A stretch of DNA of 64,000 bases from assembly GCA_949825065.1 (NCBI GenBank), contig OX463866.1, positions 697,001 through 761,000 of the forward strand, given 5' to 3'. A program made the translations under genes and the position numbers. The notes below the pieces were generated by a model. The model saw nothing but the letters and a program-made list of their open reading frames with translations, ran no database searches and had not been told where the DNA came from. This stretch comes from Odontocerum albicorne. Lineage: Eukaryota > Arthropoda > Insecta > Trichoptera > Odontoceridae. Position 1 is the stretch's first letter. The number at the start of each line of letters is the position of its first letter. Below are positions 53,702 to 64,000 of the stretch, piece after piece.

Positions 53702-54089
53702 CTGGGGGCAGGAATGAAAAGTGTTAGAAATAAAACGACAGTAAAACTTTTTATGGTGTGTAACTATAGAAGCCTCGAAACAAGAAGGCGAAAACCCATT
53801 AAGATATTCCTACTTAAGGTTTTTCAAGGTTGCTTTAATACTTGCCTTACTATGCTAAAAAATTCCGCCAGCCACGGTGCTGGACGCTAAGCGTCCAGTG
53901 AAAAACGTATGTTTTAAATTAAAATTATGCAAAATCTACTAGGTTATTTTTTGTAATTAGCTATGAAAATCATTATATTATGTATTAAAACGTCGAATAA
54001 TCAAATTAAATATAAGTCCTGGTCACTTGCTATCCATCACAGGGTGGCAAGTGTTAACTGTCCCGCGATTCTAGAAGCACTAAGTTTAT
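53702..54089. other. Intron 5' of exon a, nothing recognised
   Basis: No upstream FAR exon and no repeat recognised in this piece. Confidence 0.45.
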
Positions 54090-54355
54090 CTCTGTAGCTT
54101 TATGGCAGAAGTTGATATGTCCGTTTGTTGTCATTTTGTGTTTATTCTCCCAATTTATAGAAAATATTTCTCAGCATGTTGTGGCAAAACTTGGTGTGTC
54201 AATCATTATCCAAACAAAAGATGTCATATATTGTTTGGAAAACCTTAAAAAATGCTTATTTGTACTGATTTTAACAGCTCATCAAAGTTAATATTGCGTC
54301 TCCTGTAAACTAAGGTACAACGGACATATCAACTTCTACCATAACGCCACAGATA
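54090..54355. mobile_element. MITE M1, intact
   Basis: About 265 bp. The left end tttatggcagaagttgatat, gtccgtt and the right end acggacatatcaacttctac, cataacgccacag are inverted repeats of about 32 bp. It is the reference for the split copy at 31910/34624. Confidence 0.87.
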
Positions 54356-54764
54356 TGTACCCAATAAATATGCCCGTGCAAGGAATCACCCTCTGTTCTA
54401 CATACCAACTTACAGAAGGAATATCATGGCTAAACACTCAGTCACGCGTGGTATAGAGATATTGAACCAACTGAGTGACACTGTGGATATAGTCTCGGCA
54501 CCGCCCAGCAGTATGAGAAGAATCCTGGCTGATATTCTTCCTAACGAATAAACTAACGCTAGAAGCAGACCCTCTTTGTGTAACTGGAGAAATCCGTGCA
54601 AAGTGGATAAAAAAAACTTATATAGAAATGTACACAGTAACAAGTAATAAAAATATAAATAAAAAACAACAGTTAAGGTGAAACAATTAACTCTCATATA
54701 ACTAAAAAGGCTTAAGATATAAAAAACACTTTCAAGATGTTGATAATTTCAAAATCCGTTTGAG
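54356..54764. other. Stretch with one unassigned minus frame
   Basis: The minus frame 54410-54697 (LVYSLGRISARILLILLGGA) is not recognised and lacks splice support as an exon. Confidence 0.35.
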
Positions 54765-54970
54765 CGTGAGGCCAAGGAAAGTATGGTTGGATCAAATGAA
54801 CGATATGTTAAAAGAAGGAAATGTAGAAAGTCAGAGAAATCGCAGAAGTTGCAAAAGAAGTTATATTGATGAGGAGGTGGCAAATAATATGTGTTGAGAT
54901 AGGAAAGAATGACCCTCTGTCCTTTCTATCTACTCCAACAGGGAAATGGCGTGATGGTATGTATGTTTTA
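54765..54970 (+). mobile_element. LINE-E C-terminal fragment
   Basis: ggccaaggaaagtatggttg, gatcaaatgaacgatatg (RPRKVWLDQMNDM) and tactccaacagggaaatggc, gtgatggtatgtatg. Confidence 0.75.
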
Positions 54971-55189
54971 AAAATAAGCGTATAGCAAATACAATATACC
55001 GAATTTGAGTAAAATTTATTTTAAAATATTATCATAGAATAAGTTGTTTAAACAATGACGTCCGATCAACATAACGTCTAACTATTAGATTCAATATTTA
55101 TTTATTTTATGAATATTAAATGATATACTGTCTGTGACAGAGGTGTGCAATAACGAGATAATCCATCATTGACCATCACCACGTTATGT

Positions 55190-55910
55190 TATATCAAAAA
55201 TCAATCCAGTAAAATGTGTAAAAAAATTGTACCCGTAAAACTTGTAAAAAAATTAATTCAGTAAAGTGTGAAAATTTTATTTAAAAAAATTTGTTAAAAA
55301 AATCAATCCAGTAAAATGTATAAAAAAATTGTACCCGTAAAATTTATGTAAAAAAATCAATCCAGTAAAATGTATAAAAAAATTGTACCCGTAAAATTTA
55401 TTAAAAAAAATCAATCCAGTAAAATGTGTAAAAAATTGTACCCGTAAAATTTGTAAAAAAATCAATTCATTATAGTGTGAAAATTTAATTTAGTAAAATT
55501 TGTTAAAAAATCCAATTCAGTTAAATGTGGAAAAAAATATTCAAGTGAAATGTGCTAAGATCTCGCAAAATTGGACGAAAAAAATTAATCAAGTAAAACG
55601 TGAAAAATTTATCTAGTATTATTTATTGAAAAAAAAACATTTGAAAAGTGTACAAAAAAATGTTCTTGTTAAATGTGCAAATAAATCGATACAGTAAAAT
55701 TTGACAAAAAAAAAACAATTTCAGTAAAGAGTGAAAATTTTATTTAGTAAAATTTATTAAAAAAAAGAAACATTTCAGTCAAGCGTACAAAAAAATGTTC
55801 CTGTAAAACGTTCCAAAAAATCGATCATGTAAAATTTGACAAAAAAAAAAACGAATTCAGTAAAATGTGAAAAATTAATCTAGTAAAATTTATTAAAAAA
55901 ATCGATTCAG
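55190..55910. repeat. Degenerate minisatellite, about 53 bp unit
   Basis: Alternating aatcaatccagtaaaatgtg and aaaaattgtacccgtaaaat blocks, regular at 55195-55465, then increasingly divergent to about 55910. The minus frame 55277-55465 is a by-product. Confidence 0.88.
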
Positions 55911-55985
55911 CATTTTTTTCGGGATACAATAAATTGTTTAAAATGTGAACATTTTATTCACCGAGATTATTAATATTTTTATTAT

Positions 55986-56065
55986 ACAAAAGCGTGTGAC
56001 CGCGTGATAAGAGGCAAGCTATAGAAAGTGTGTGACCGCGTGATAAGAGGCAAGCAATAGAAAAT
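55986..56065. repeat. Two-copy tandem repeat, about 37 bp
   Basis: gtgtgaccgcgtgataagag followed by gcaagcWatagaaa, twice. Confidence 0.9.
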
Positions 56066-56476
56066 ATTGAACGAATATGGTGTAAAATGTAAATTAATAT
56101 ATGGTATGGCGTTGTATTAAGCCGAATATAGTGCACGTATTAAATAAATAAATATAAAACTCCCCTAAAGTACTGGAGAACTCTGAGAAATGCCTTCTGG
56201 TCTCAGGTTCGAGGAAAGGAAAATCCTGATCTATTTCCTTCTCGTGGTGGGGAGTGAGCAACGACCTCGTGTCGGCAAATATAGACAGGGACCGAGCATT
56301 GGCCGGAATAAGCTGACCACCAACTTTCGTCTGTTGTTTAGGGCACCCTCTTGTCCTGGAGAAGTAAATAATCTCCAAAGGCGGAAGAACTTTCGTGGTC
56401 AACGGCATAGGATGTGGAAAGAAACGGGAAACTACCACATTAAAGGCCCAAGTGGCATCCCAAGAACCAGCAAAAC

Positions 56477-57943
56477 ATGATTCAATCTCAAGTAAAATTC
56501 TCCGGAGGTAAAATAGTCCCCCGTTCGGATCTCCGGGTGGGGACTGCTCGAGATGGTGGATTCACAAAATCAACGATGAAACCAAAGAAACCAAATACAA
56601 AAAAAAACCAAATAGCGAGATGGGCAACGTGGAATGTCCGCACATTACTGCAAAACAGCAAACTGGATAATCTGAAAGTTGAAATGCAGAACAAAAATTT
56701 GAATGCTCTAGGTATAGCAGAGATGAGATGGCCCGATTGTGGAGATTTCTGGAGTGGTGACTACAGAATCATACATACAGGATGCATAAAGGACAGACCT
56801 GGTCAAGGAGGAGTGGGCGTTGTGCTATGCAAGGAGTGGGGAAGAAGGGTTAAAGGATACGTGCAATATAGTGGAAGAATCGTTCTAGTCAAAATAGAAA
56901 CTAAGCCCGTTGACACTGTAATTATCCAGGTATATATGCCAACGTCGGGTCATAGCGACGAAGAGGTGGAAGATGTATACAGTGCGCTAGATAACCTTAT
57001 ATTAGAGATAAAAGCAGGCGAAAATCTGATTCTCCTAGGGGATTGGAATGCTGTTGTAGGAGTAGGAAGCGAAGGAACTTGCGTAGGGCCCTTTGGGCTA
57101 GGTACAAGAAATGACAGAGGAAACAGATTAACAGAATTCTGCGAAAAACACAAATTAGTGATAGCAAACACTTGTTTTCAACACCACCCAAGACAGCGAT
57201 ACACCTGGAAATCCCCTGGAGACCGACAAAGACTGCAAATAGATTATATAATAGTTAGATATAGATTTAAGAACCAAATAAAAGACTGCAGAAGTTATTT
57301 CGGCCCAGATATAGATAGTGATCATAATATGGTAATGGCCAAAAGTCTTCTAAAACTGAAAAAATTAAAGAGGAGAAATAATTTCAAATGGGATACAAAG
57401 GTATTAAAGATAAAAGAGGTCAGTGACAATTTTAGGGAAAAGACACAAGAGTGTAACCTAATGGAAGAGGAGAACGTGAATGCTATGTGGGGAGAGATAA
57501 AGTCGAAGATAAAAACTACGGCAGAGGAAATTATAGGTAAAGAAAGACCCCAAGCAAGGAAGGAATGGATTACCGATGAAATTCTCAATATGATAAAAGA
57601 AAGAAGAGAGCTCAAAAATGATAAAAGAGATGAATCACAAGAGAAATACAAAATGCTAAGAAACAAAATAAATAGAGAGTCAAGAATAGCAAAAGAAACA
57701 TACTATCAGAATAAATGCGTTGAGATAAATGACGACCTCAAGAGAGGAAATGCAGAAAGAGCTCACGCTGCGGTGAAGGACTTCTTTGGGATGAGAATCG
57801 GAAAGAGCAATGCAATAGAAGGAGAAGACGGCAAAATACTATTCGAAAATGACCAAATAGGAGAGAGATGGAAAAGATATGCATCTCGATATATCTCGAA
57901 ATGCTGTACAATGGCAAGGGAAATATTGACAGTGAAGCATTGA
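56477..57943 (+). pseudogene. LINE-P endonuclease domain frame
   Basis: 488-codon frame. Endonuclease residues are visible: N in WNVRT, E in AEMRW, D and N in GDWNAV, and SDH. After about codon 470 (GERWKRY) the frame drifts into non-homologous residues before TGA, because of a small indel; the true continuation is the frame from 57868. It probably nicked DNA for target-primed reverse transcription when intact. Confidence 0.88.
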
Positions 57944-59163
57944 TAGAGAGAGAAAATGAGGTAGACGCGGATGATCTGGGAGACCCAATCATTAGAGAAG
58001 AGTTCGACCTCGCACTGAAAAACCTCAAAAACGGGAAAGCACCCGGAATCGATGACGTTCCGGCCGAACTAATTAAGGCAGCAGGAAAAGGAATCACAGA
58101 TGGCCTGTTTAAAATGATACAGACAATATATAAGACCGGAAAGATACCAGAGGACTTCGAGAAATGCCTAATTGTCACATTACCAAAGAAGGCAGGTACG
58201 ACAAAATGTGAGCAACACAGAACTCTTAGCCTAATATCCCATGCCTCAAAAATACTGACTAATATCATTCTAAAGAGAATTGAACCAAAAGTAGAGAACA
58301 TCCTTTCCAGAGACCAGTATGGCTTCAGAAGAGGTGTGGGAACCAGAGAAGCAGTACTGTCTCTACGAATACTGCTAGAAAATAGAATAAGAAGAAACCA
58401 AAACACATACATCGCATTCATAGACCTGGAGAAAGCTTTTGACAAAGTAGAATGGAAAAGACTCTTCGAGATTTTGAAGAGAATTGATATCAAATACAGA
58501 GATAGACGTATAATCCAGGCGCTATACAAGAATGAGGCCGCTATAATCAGATGTGACGAAGACACAAAGAAAGCCAATATAAGACAAGGGGTAAGGCAGG
58601 GATGCTCTCTGTCACCTGTTCTTTTTAACGCCTATATACAGAGCGCGATTGACGACTTGAGAGAGAGAATGAGTCACAGAGAAGGTGTAAAGATACACGG
58701 GCAAAAGGTGGACATGATAAGGTTCGCTGACGATATTGCTATGGTTGCTGAAAGTGAAGAGGAACTACAAGAGGCCTTAACAACTATGGAAAGCATTCTT
58801 CAAAATAACTACAGTATGAAGATAAATAAAGACAAAACAAAGCTGCTGACTGTAGGCCGAGCGCAGCACCAGATGAGAATAGTGATGTCGGGTAAACCAC
58901 TAAAGAACACCAAGGAGTTTGTCTACCTCGGGAGCAAAATAACATGGGACGGTCGGTCCAAGAGCGAGGTCGACAGCCGTATACATCAGGCTAGACTTGC
59001 ATTTAATAAAAGGTCGAAAATAATAGAATCAAATAATATAGACCTTAAACTGAGAATACTCCTCATCAAGACCTATATATGGAGGTTCTCCAACGAATCG
59101 AAGGAGGAAGGCACCTGCTCAGGATCCTGTCCGAAAGGCGTGCAAGATGGATCGGGCATATAA
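57868..59163 (+). pseudogene. LINE-P reverse transcriptase frame
   Basis: 431-codon frame with all RT blocks and the catalytic FADD in RFADDIAMVAE. Homology ends at KTYIWRFSNESKEEG, where the 130-bp deletion enters; the following 20-odd residues are out of frame. The restored phase is the frame at 59079-59360. Confidence 0.88.
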
Positions 59164-59589
59164 TACGACAAGAGGGCCTCTTGCATGCCATAATGGAGGG
59201 CATGACCGAGGGGACAAACTCTAGGGGACGCCCACGCCGAGAGTACCTGGAGGACCTGTTGGTGGACGTGCGCTGCTCAACATACACAGACTTAAAAAGA
59301 GCCGCACAGGACAGGGGGGAATGGAGGAGAAGAGTTCAAATTGCTGCAAACCAGTCTTAGGACTGCAACCACGGAACGGATTAGATTAATTTATGGTACG
59401 ATGTTTCAAAAGGAGTAAAGCAAGTTATTTAATATTTAAAGAGATTTGTGTATGAATGAAATCTTGATGACAGTGGATGGTATACTCGTATAAATGGTGA
59501 ATGGAAATGTATGCGGAATGCTGTATGCTGATGATGATGAAGTCATGGTGATAGAAAGATAGGAAAGGGTAAGTAAATATGATATATGG

Positions 59590-60197
59590 GTGAGTAATGA
59601 AAGATTGGAAACATTTGAAGTATTCGGCTATGTATATCCTTAACTGTCCCGCCCCCCCCCCCTCTTATCTCGCCGAGAATTTTCAGCGTCTTTCCAATGA
59701 TGGATTAGCGCTACGCTCAAACAGAGATTGTTTATTGGCCTTTCCAGTTCACCGCTCCTCTTTCTTTACGTCGTTCTTTACTGTCCATGCAGTGAGACTC
59801 TGGAATCAGTTACAAACCAATATAACACTCGCTCCATCCTTGGCAAGCTTTAAGAAGCGACTGAAAAATCTCTTAATTTCTAGTCAGTAAAATAACGTGA
59901 TTCATTCCTGATTTTTCTTTTCCTTTCCTCTTCGCCATCCCTTCCTTTCCTTTTGATTGATGATATCTCACTTTATATGAAAAAGAATGTTCAGGTGACT
60001 GTCCGTCTTTGTGGGGTTCGTGGGCATGTGCTCACGTATATGTTTATGGATTTCGTGGGGATGGATAGTCATCTGAATGATTTATGTGACCACGTAACTT
60101 GCTTCATTTACTTTTGTCTGGTTGGTTAGAAGAGATTGCCGCCTGGCAATACGCCCGCCAGATTGTATTTGCAATAAAAGTGTTAAATAAATAAATA
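59590..60197 (+). mobile_element. LINE-J 3' end
   Basis: Reads PSYLAENFQRLSNDGLALRS, FPVHRSSFFTSFFTVHAVRL, WNQLQTNITLAPSLASFKKR and LLISSQ stop (59888-59890), then the full 3' UTR to ataaaagtgttaaataaata. A C-run (59643-59661) sits near the 5' break. Confidence 0.88.
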
Positions 60198-60399
60198 TAT
60201 AGTATTTTTTTAAATGAGGGTAGAGTTACGAGGGATATCGAACGGCGTGTAGCGATATGAAACAAGTTATTGGGGCACTAAAATATATACATGAACTTAA
60301 CAGTATGAAGATCTGCTAAAATGATAGTCTGCAATAGTAATTTAATACCGTCAATGCATGCGAGTGACACGTAGACGTGAAAAAATATTAATTTGAGCC

Positions 60400-60790
60400 G
60401 AATCAATGTTGTTAAAATGCGTGCACTTAGAAGAATATATGGGTTGGTAATAAAGACCTGTGTCCGCCCCATAATGACATACAGAATGGAGTCCAGAGCC
60501 GACACTGTCAAAACCAAAAATCTCCTTCGAACCAGCGAAATGAAGGTACTCAGGAGTATCGCTGGCAAAACCCTTCGTGATAGAGTACGAAACACAGAAA
60601 TCCGAAGGATGTGCGTAGTTGAAGATATTATCAGATGGGGACGACAGAGAAGAAGGTTCTGGAACGAACATGTATCCAGAATGGTGGAACCGAGAGCCGT
60701 ACGAATGGCCAGGGATAGTATCCCAGGAGCAAGCAGACCTCCAGGACAACCTCCCAAAAGATGGAAAGACAGCTGACAGTCGACGTCACA
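60400..60790 (+). mobile_element. RTE-like LINE C-terminal fragment
   Basis: Open 60393-60776: YGLVIKTCVRPIMTYRMESR, ADTVKTKNLLRTSEMKVLRS, IAGKTLRDRVRNTEIRRMCV, RFWNEHVSRM, PPGQPPKRWKDS. The pattern is known from RTE elements of many insects. A family distinct from LINE-R and LINE-E. Confidence 0.85.
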
Positions 60791-60839
60791 AGAGGAAAAC
60801 GATGACGCAGGATCATAACAGACCAACAGGCCTAAAAGA

Positions 60840-61155
60840 AGAAGAAGTAATATATGACAGAATACGGAATAAGAAACAACACTTTGAAATGGTTTGGGCA
60901 CGTGAAACGACAGAATGAAGATACACTAACAAAACAAATGTACAGTGCAAATGGGAGTAAAATGCGTGATAGAGGAAGGATGCGTTGGATCAAGCGAATT
61001 ATATTTTGGAAAGAAGGAAAATTTAGAAGTAAGAGAACTTATGGAAGCTGTATGGACGTGTAAGAAGTGAAATATGAGTGTTGAGATATGAAATTCTGGC
61101 ACCCTGTTCCACCCTACCCACTTTGACAGGAAAATGGTGGGACGGTACGTATGTT
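60840..61155 (+). mobile_element. LINE-E C-terminal fragment
   Basis: TEYGIRNNTLKWFGHVKRQN, EDTLTKQMYSANGSKMRDRG and RMRWIKRIIFWKEGKF, then the usual atggtgggacggtacgtatg end. Confidence 0.82.
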
Positions 61156-61384
61156 ATGTATATATGTGGAAAAATAAAAATTTATCGCAATAAAACGTTG
61201 AATACCCCTGGATTGGACAGACGTTTGTATATTTACTTATTTAAAGAAATAAATGTCGAGTTTGTTCGATATTTTTAAGAGAAACGTGACTCGAATCCGT
61301 AACGACTTAACATTTCTGAGATACATACAAGTGTTTAATCTCAGGAAATATAATCAAATCATATTATCTCGTTAAAAACTCAAT

Positions 61385-61480
61385 TATTTGAATTATGTTA
61401 AAAAATATCGACATATTTGAATGATGTTAGAAAATATCGACATATTTGAATTATGTTAGAAAATATCGAAATATTTATTT
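61385..61480. repeat. Tandem repeat, about 32 bp x 3
   Basis: atgttaRaaaatatcgacat followed by atttgaatt/g. Confidence 0.92.
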
Positions 61481-61504
61481 ATTTAAACAGTCAAATGACC
61501 TTTT

Positions 61505-62885
61505 TTAAGGGGGTATTTATTCTATTCTTGAAATTTGAAAAAGTCGATTTTTTTGCATATTTTCCAAATTTAGCAAAGATTCACAAAGTGGTCTATATGG
61601 AGCCCCAAGGGTCGATTTCGACTTGCAGGGGGTCTATGTCAGCGAGAAAAGAAAATGGGGGTGCACGAGATGTAAATGGGGGTCCACGTGAGCGGATCCC
61701 ATTTGAGCAGATCATCATCAATATTTAGGCGTTCCGTAAATGTCTTATTACACCTAACACAGATTGTGTGTACATAATACTTATATTATACATAGAAAAT
61801 ACTTATATAAAGAAATCGAATGCAAATCACTGAAAGTGGAGATTTAAGACTATACCTCACTAATTTGAAGCCAAATATTGAACCATTGCTATCAGAGCAT
61901 CAGGTCCATCCCTCTCGTTAACAGTATTATTTGTGTATTCATTTTATTTAACTAGGTTTTGATTTGTTTCGTTCCAAAGCCAAATGTTTACTTGCATTTT
62001 GTGTCTTTTCAATAAAGGTATGAATAAAAATTGTACATGTTTTTCTTTTTTTACAATTGTCCACTACAAAAAAACCTTATCAAGGTGAACAATACTGTGT
62101 CAGCTGTCAAAAACACATTTGAAGTTAATAAGTTTAGGAAAATTCAATATTAGACAGGCAGGGGGTCTACGGAAAACAAAAAAATCGGCAAGTAGTCTAC
62201 GGGGCGGAAAAATTTGGGAAACTATGGTTTAGACCTTTAAGAATACGTTCTCAAAAGGAAATTTAAAAATTGTCAATATTTACGAAGTTATACGAGTAGC
62301 TATAAATGAGGCAGCAATTACGCCGCACCGGAATGACTCGGACAATAATCTCAAAATTTTAAACGCGTTTTTCTAGAAACTATTTTTTTTGACCTGGTCG
62401 ACATAACATCTCAAGTTTGATCCAACAGATTGTCTTCAAATTTGATATGAAACTTATATCGTTCCTACCTTGAAAAATTCAAAACTATTTTTTTTTACTA
62501 TTTTTAAAATGTTAAAAAATTTGAAAAAAGGGTAAAAAAAATTGAAATTCTTTTCAGACAGCCGCCATTTTTAGACAGCCGCTATTTTACAATTATTTCT
62601 TATAACGACATTATTTCTTATCAAGAAACTGTGTATGATTTTTGTTTCAAATTTACGAAAAGGTTCCAATCATGTCGACTAGCTTACACCCATTTTTTTT
62701 ATAAGATATAACAGCTAATAACATCTTGAATTTTCTTTTTTTTTTTTAATTTTTTTGTACATTCTCAAATCAGCAATAAACAAACTGTAAAAAAATGTAT
62801 ACGAAAAATGCTTTTTGTTTTTTTTTATTTAGTCTGAAAAAAAAACGCTCGAAAATCACGCCTATAGAGTAGAATACACCCTTAA
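61505..62885 (+). mobile_element. TTAA-flanked MITE, copy B, carrying a hAT-like insertion
   Basis: Starts TTAAGGGGGTATTTATTCTA (61505) and ends, read inverted, TTAAGGGTGTATTCTACTCT (62885). 62227-62885 is the inverse of 45639-46310. A 653-bp hAT-like sequence at 61574-62226 interrupts it; copy A lacks this. Confidence 0.65.
61574..62226. mobile_element. hAT-like MITE nested in TTAA element
   Basis: Terminal inverted repeats CAAAGATTCACAAA and, inverted, CATAGTTTCCCAAA. TTTAG lies at both junctions (a decayed target duplication). Related in style to 63375-63909 (gggtcgatttcgacttg). No transposase. Confidence 0.65.
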
Positions 62886-63090
62886 TACAAACTATAAAAA
62901 AAATAACATTTACAGGTGAGCAGTGTTATACAGATGCCCCAAAACAGTGCAATCTTGTTTCGTCCGCATTAGCGATGTCGCGGACGACCTTGCGACAAAT
63001 TTCATAGCTTGATTTAAAACTTCATCCCTGTTAAATTCAATTTTTCATGATTTAAATGAAATATACTTTGTTACAAGGATGGATTTCATG
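62886..63090. other. Short stretch, nothing recognised
   Basis: No supported feature. Confidence 0.4.
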
Positions 63091-63335
63091 ACTCAAATAT
63101 TTGAACAGTTCTCCAGGTTTAACAACATACAATGGAAAGGTTGGTCATTACCGAAAATGTGGAAATATCACAAGGAAAGAGGGATCTGCAAGATGGAACG
63201 ACCAAGTAAAGGTTGCGACTAGTTCAACTGTGCTACGGGCTACGCTGTGCCGGGAGAGACAGAGGGTAACAGTAAGGCGCATTGAAGAAACACGATTAAT
63301 GAAATGTCATAATTCTAAGCAATGAGAATCACGAC
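63091..63335 (+). mobile_element. Probable LINE C-terminal fragment
   Basis: The frame 63101-63325 reads GSARWNDQVKVATSSTVLRA then TLCRERQRVTVRRIEETRLM and KCHNSKQ stop. RW-DQ...A...R.R...R is the style of LINE C-termini, but the family is not identified. Confidence 0.5.
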
Positions 63336-63374
63336 AAGGAAATAATGTTTTTAATTAACTCACATATAATATAC

Positions 63375-63909
63375 CAAGAGTTCTCAAACTTTTTTCCAAA
63401 AACTTTTAAAACTGTCTCCCTACCCCCTAGTTATTTACTTTACTTACTCGAATTAATAAATTTGTACGGTACTCGATATTAAATATTTCACTAGATAACA
63501 AACTTTTTATTTTAATCACTTGTAATTAAGGATTGAAAAAGATAAAAGGACTACGGATTATGCGTTGCATTATCTTGTGCAACATTTAATATTGAAATAT
63601 GCGCTGAAGAAAATTAAAGCAAAAAATAGACTATTTTAATGACACATTTTACCTTTTGGTTCACAAATTTGGTATATACGAGTAAAATGTGTTTTTATCA
63701 AAAAAGTGTTTTTTTTTTTAAATATTATTTTACTTCTTAATTATGTGCCTATTGGAATCATAGATATTTTGAAGTAACAAACAAATAGCAATAGTAAGGG
63801 GGTCTATTTTTGCTGTCGTCGACCCACAATTTTTTTTATTGAAACTATCGACCCCTAGAAAATCAAATCGACCCTAGAGGGTCGATATCGACCACTTTGG
63901 GAACTGTTG
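63375..63909. mobile_element. hAT-like MITE, 535 bp
   Basis: Ends CAAGAGTTCTCAAAC and, inverted, CAACAGTTCCCAAAG. Flanking 8-mers TAATATAC and TATTTTAC agree at 6 of 8, a decayed target duplication. Direct copy at 43021-43535. Confidence 0.75.
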
Positions 63910-64000
63910 TATTTTACATTTTGTTTTATGGAATTGGGCAAATAAACAATGTTGAATGGATGAGCGACGAATAAAAAAATAAATAATGCAAGCACAAGAA

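Larger units (their letters stand above)
56160..59380 (+). mobile_element. LINE-P, nearly full-length RTE-like retrotransposon, inactivated
   Basis: One endonuclease/RT reading frame, broken twice. 56477-57900: APE-type endonuclease with WATWNVRTLL, IAEMRW, VYMPTSGHSDEEV, LILLGDWNAVVG and SDHNMVM. After a frameshift near 57885-57900, the RT (to about 59085): KNGKAPGIDDVPAELIKA, YGFRRGVGTREAV, FIDLEKAFDKVEW, VRQGCSLSPVLFNAY, IRFADDIAMVAE. A 130-bp deletion at about 59084 then shifts the frame into the C-terminus (59079-59360, GGRHLLRILSERRARWIGHI to IAANQS). Up to 317 bp of 5' sequence precede the first ATG. Confidence 0.93.

Noticed and set aside
57738..58577. Minus-strand 279-codon frame as a gene
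   Set aside because: Antisense shadow of the LINE-P reverse transcriptase; no domain.
53702..64000. Upstream FAR exon carrying the TGxxGxxG motif
   Set aside because: I looked for it on the minus strand and saw no candidate with proper splice sites; the region is filled by repeats, so the exon probably lies beyond the window.

Overview
This is eukaryotic nuclear DNA, almost certainly from an insect and most likely a moth or butterfly (inference). The evidence is a spliced insect-type fatty acyl-CoA reductase gene, GT-AG introns of 1.8 to 25 kb, and a dense load of non-LTR retrotransposons, SINEs, Penelope-like elements and small DNA transposons. One LINE family closely resembles the RTE elements known from Heliconius and Bombyx. 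There is no bacterial-style operon, CRISPR array, rRNA or intact tRNA gene.

The only cellular gene found is a fatty acyl-CoA reductase (FAR) on the minus strand. Ten exons lie at 53576-53701, 51593-51741, 45408-45517, 19854-19931, 15806-15929, 13262-13384, 10886-11005, 8553-8682, 6340-6464 and 4183-4282 (stop TGA at 4183-4185). Every junction is GT-AG, all phases agree, and together they read 394 residues without a stop. The first about 120 residues, including the NAD(P)H-binding glycine motif, are not seen; those exons lie upstream of 53701, probably beyond 64000. About 1.2 kb of coding sequence is spread over 49.5 kb; one intron (19932-45407) is 25.5 kb of nested transposons.

Everything else is repetitive. 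Labels used below: LINE-P (endonuclease plus RT element, nearly full at 56.2-59.4 kb, truncated copy at 47.9 kb); LINE-R (C-terminal fragments with YGSECW); LINE-E (fragments with RWFGHV and ERLTKQIY); LINE-H (Heliconius-type RTE with a GAT tail); LINE-J (Jockey/CR1-like, RLWNQL C-terminus and a conserved 3' UTR); LINE-Y (YPWLYP motif); LINE-Z (Cys/His tail CECGLDDE); LINE-K (CR1/L2-like, NAAARLIYG); SINE-A and SINE-B (tRNA-headed); repeat C and repeat D (short elements with AAAT-type tails); M1, M2, a TTAA-flanked family and a Tc1/mariner-type family (MITEs); and hAT elements. The left edge (1-1096) is a 20-bp minisatellite.

The most notable signal is a set of hammerhead-ribozyme-like motifs in Penelope-like remnants (about 3.34, 5.48, 7.63, 13.59, 33.24, 36.17, 52.52 and 53.13 kb). 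They share the CUGANGA and GAAA core boxes, stem II hairpins of unrelated sequence, a short palindromic stem III (ACCGGU or ACGU) and a helix I that closes around the predicted cleavage site. Two sit about 190-200 nt downstream of a Penelope C-terminal coding tail. Other structures of interest are a four-level nested insertion at 31.6-34.9 kb, a 1.2-kb inverted duplication, a tandem array of hairpins at 25.2-25.5 kb, an 85-bp-arm fold-back at 26.7 kb, and SINE-B sharing its 3' tail with LINE-J.
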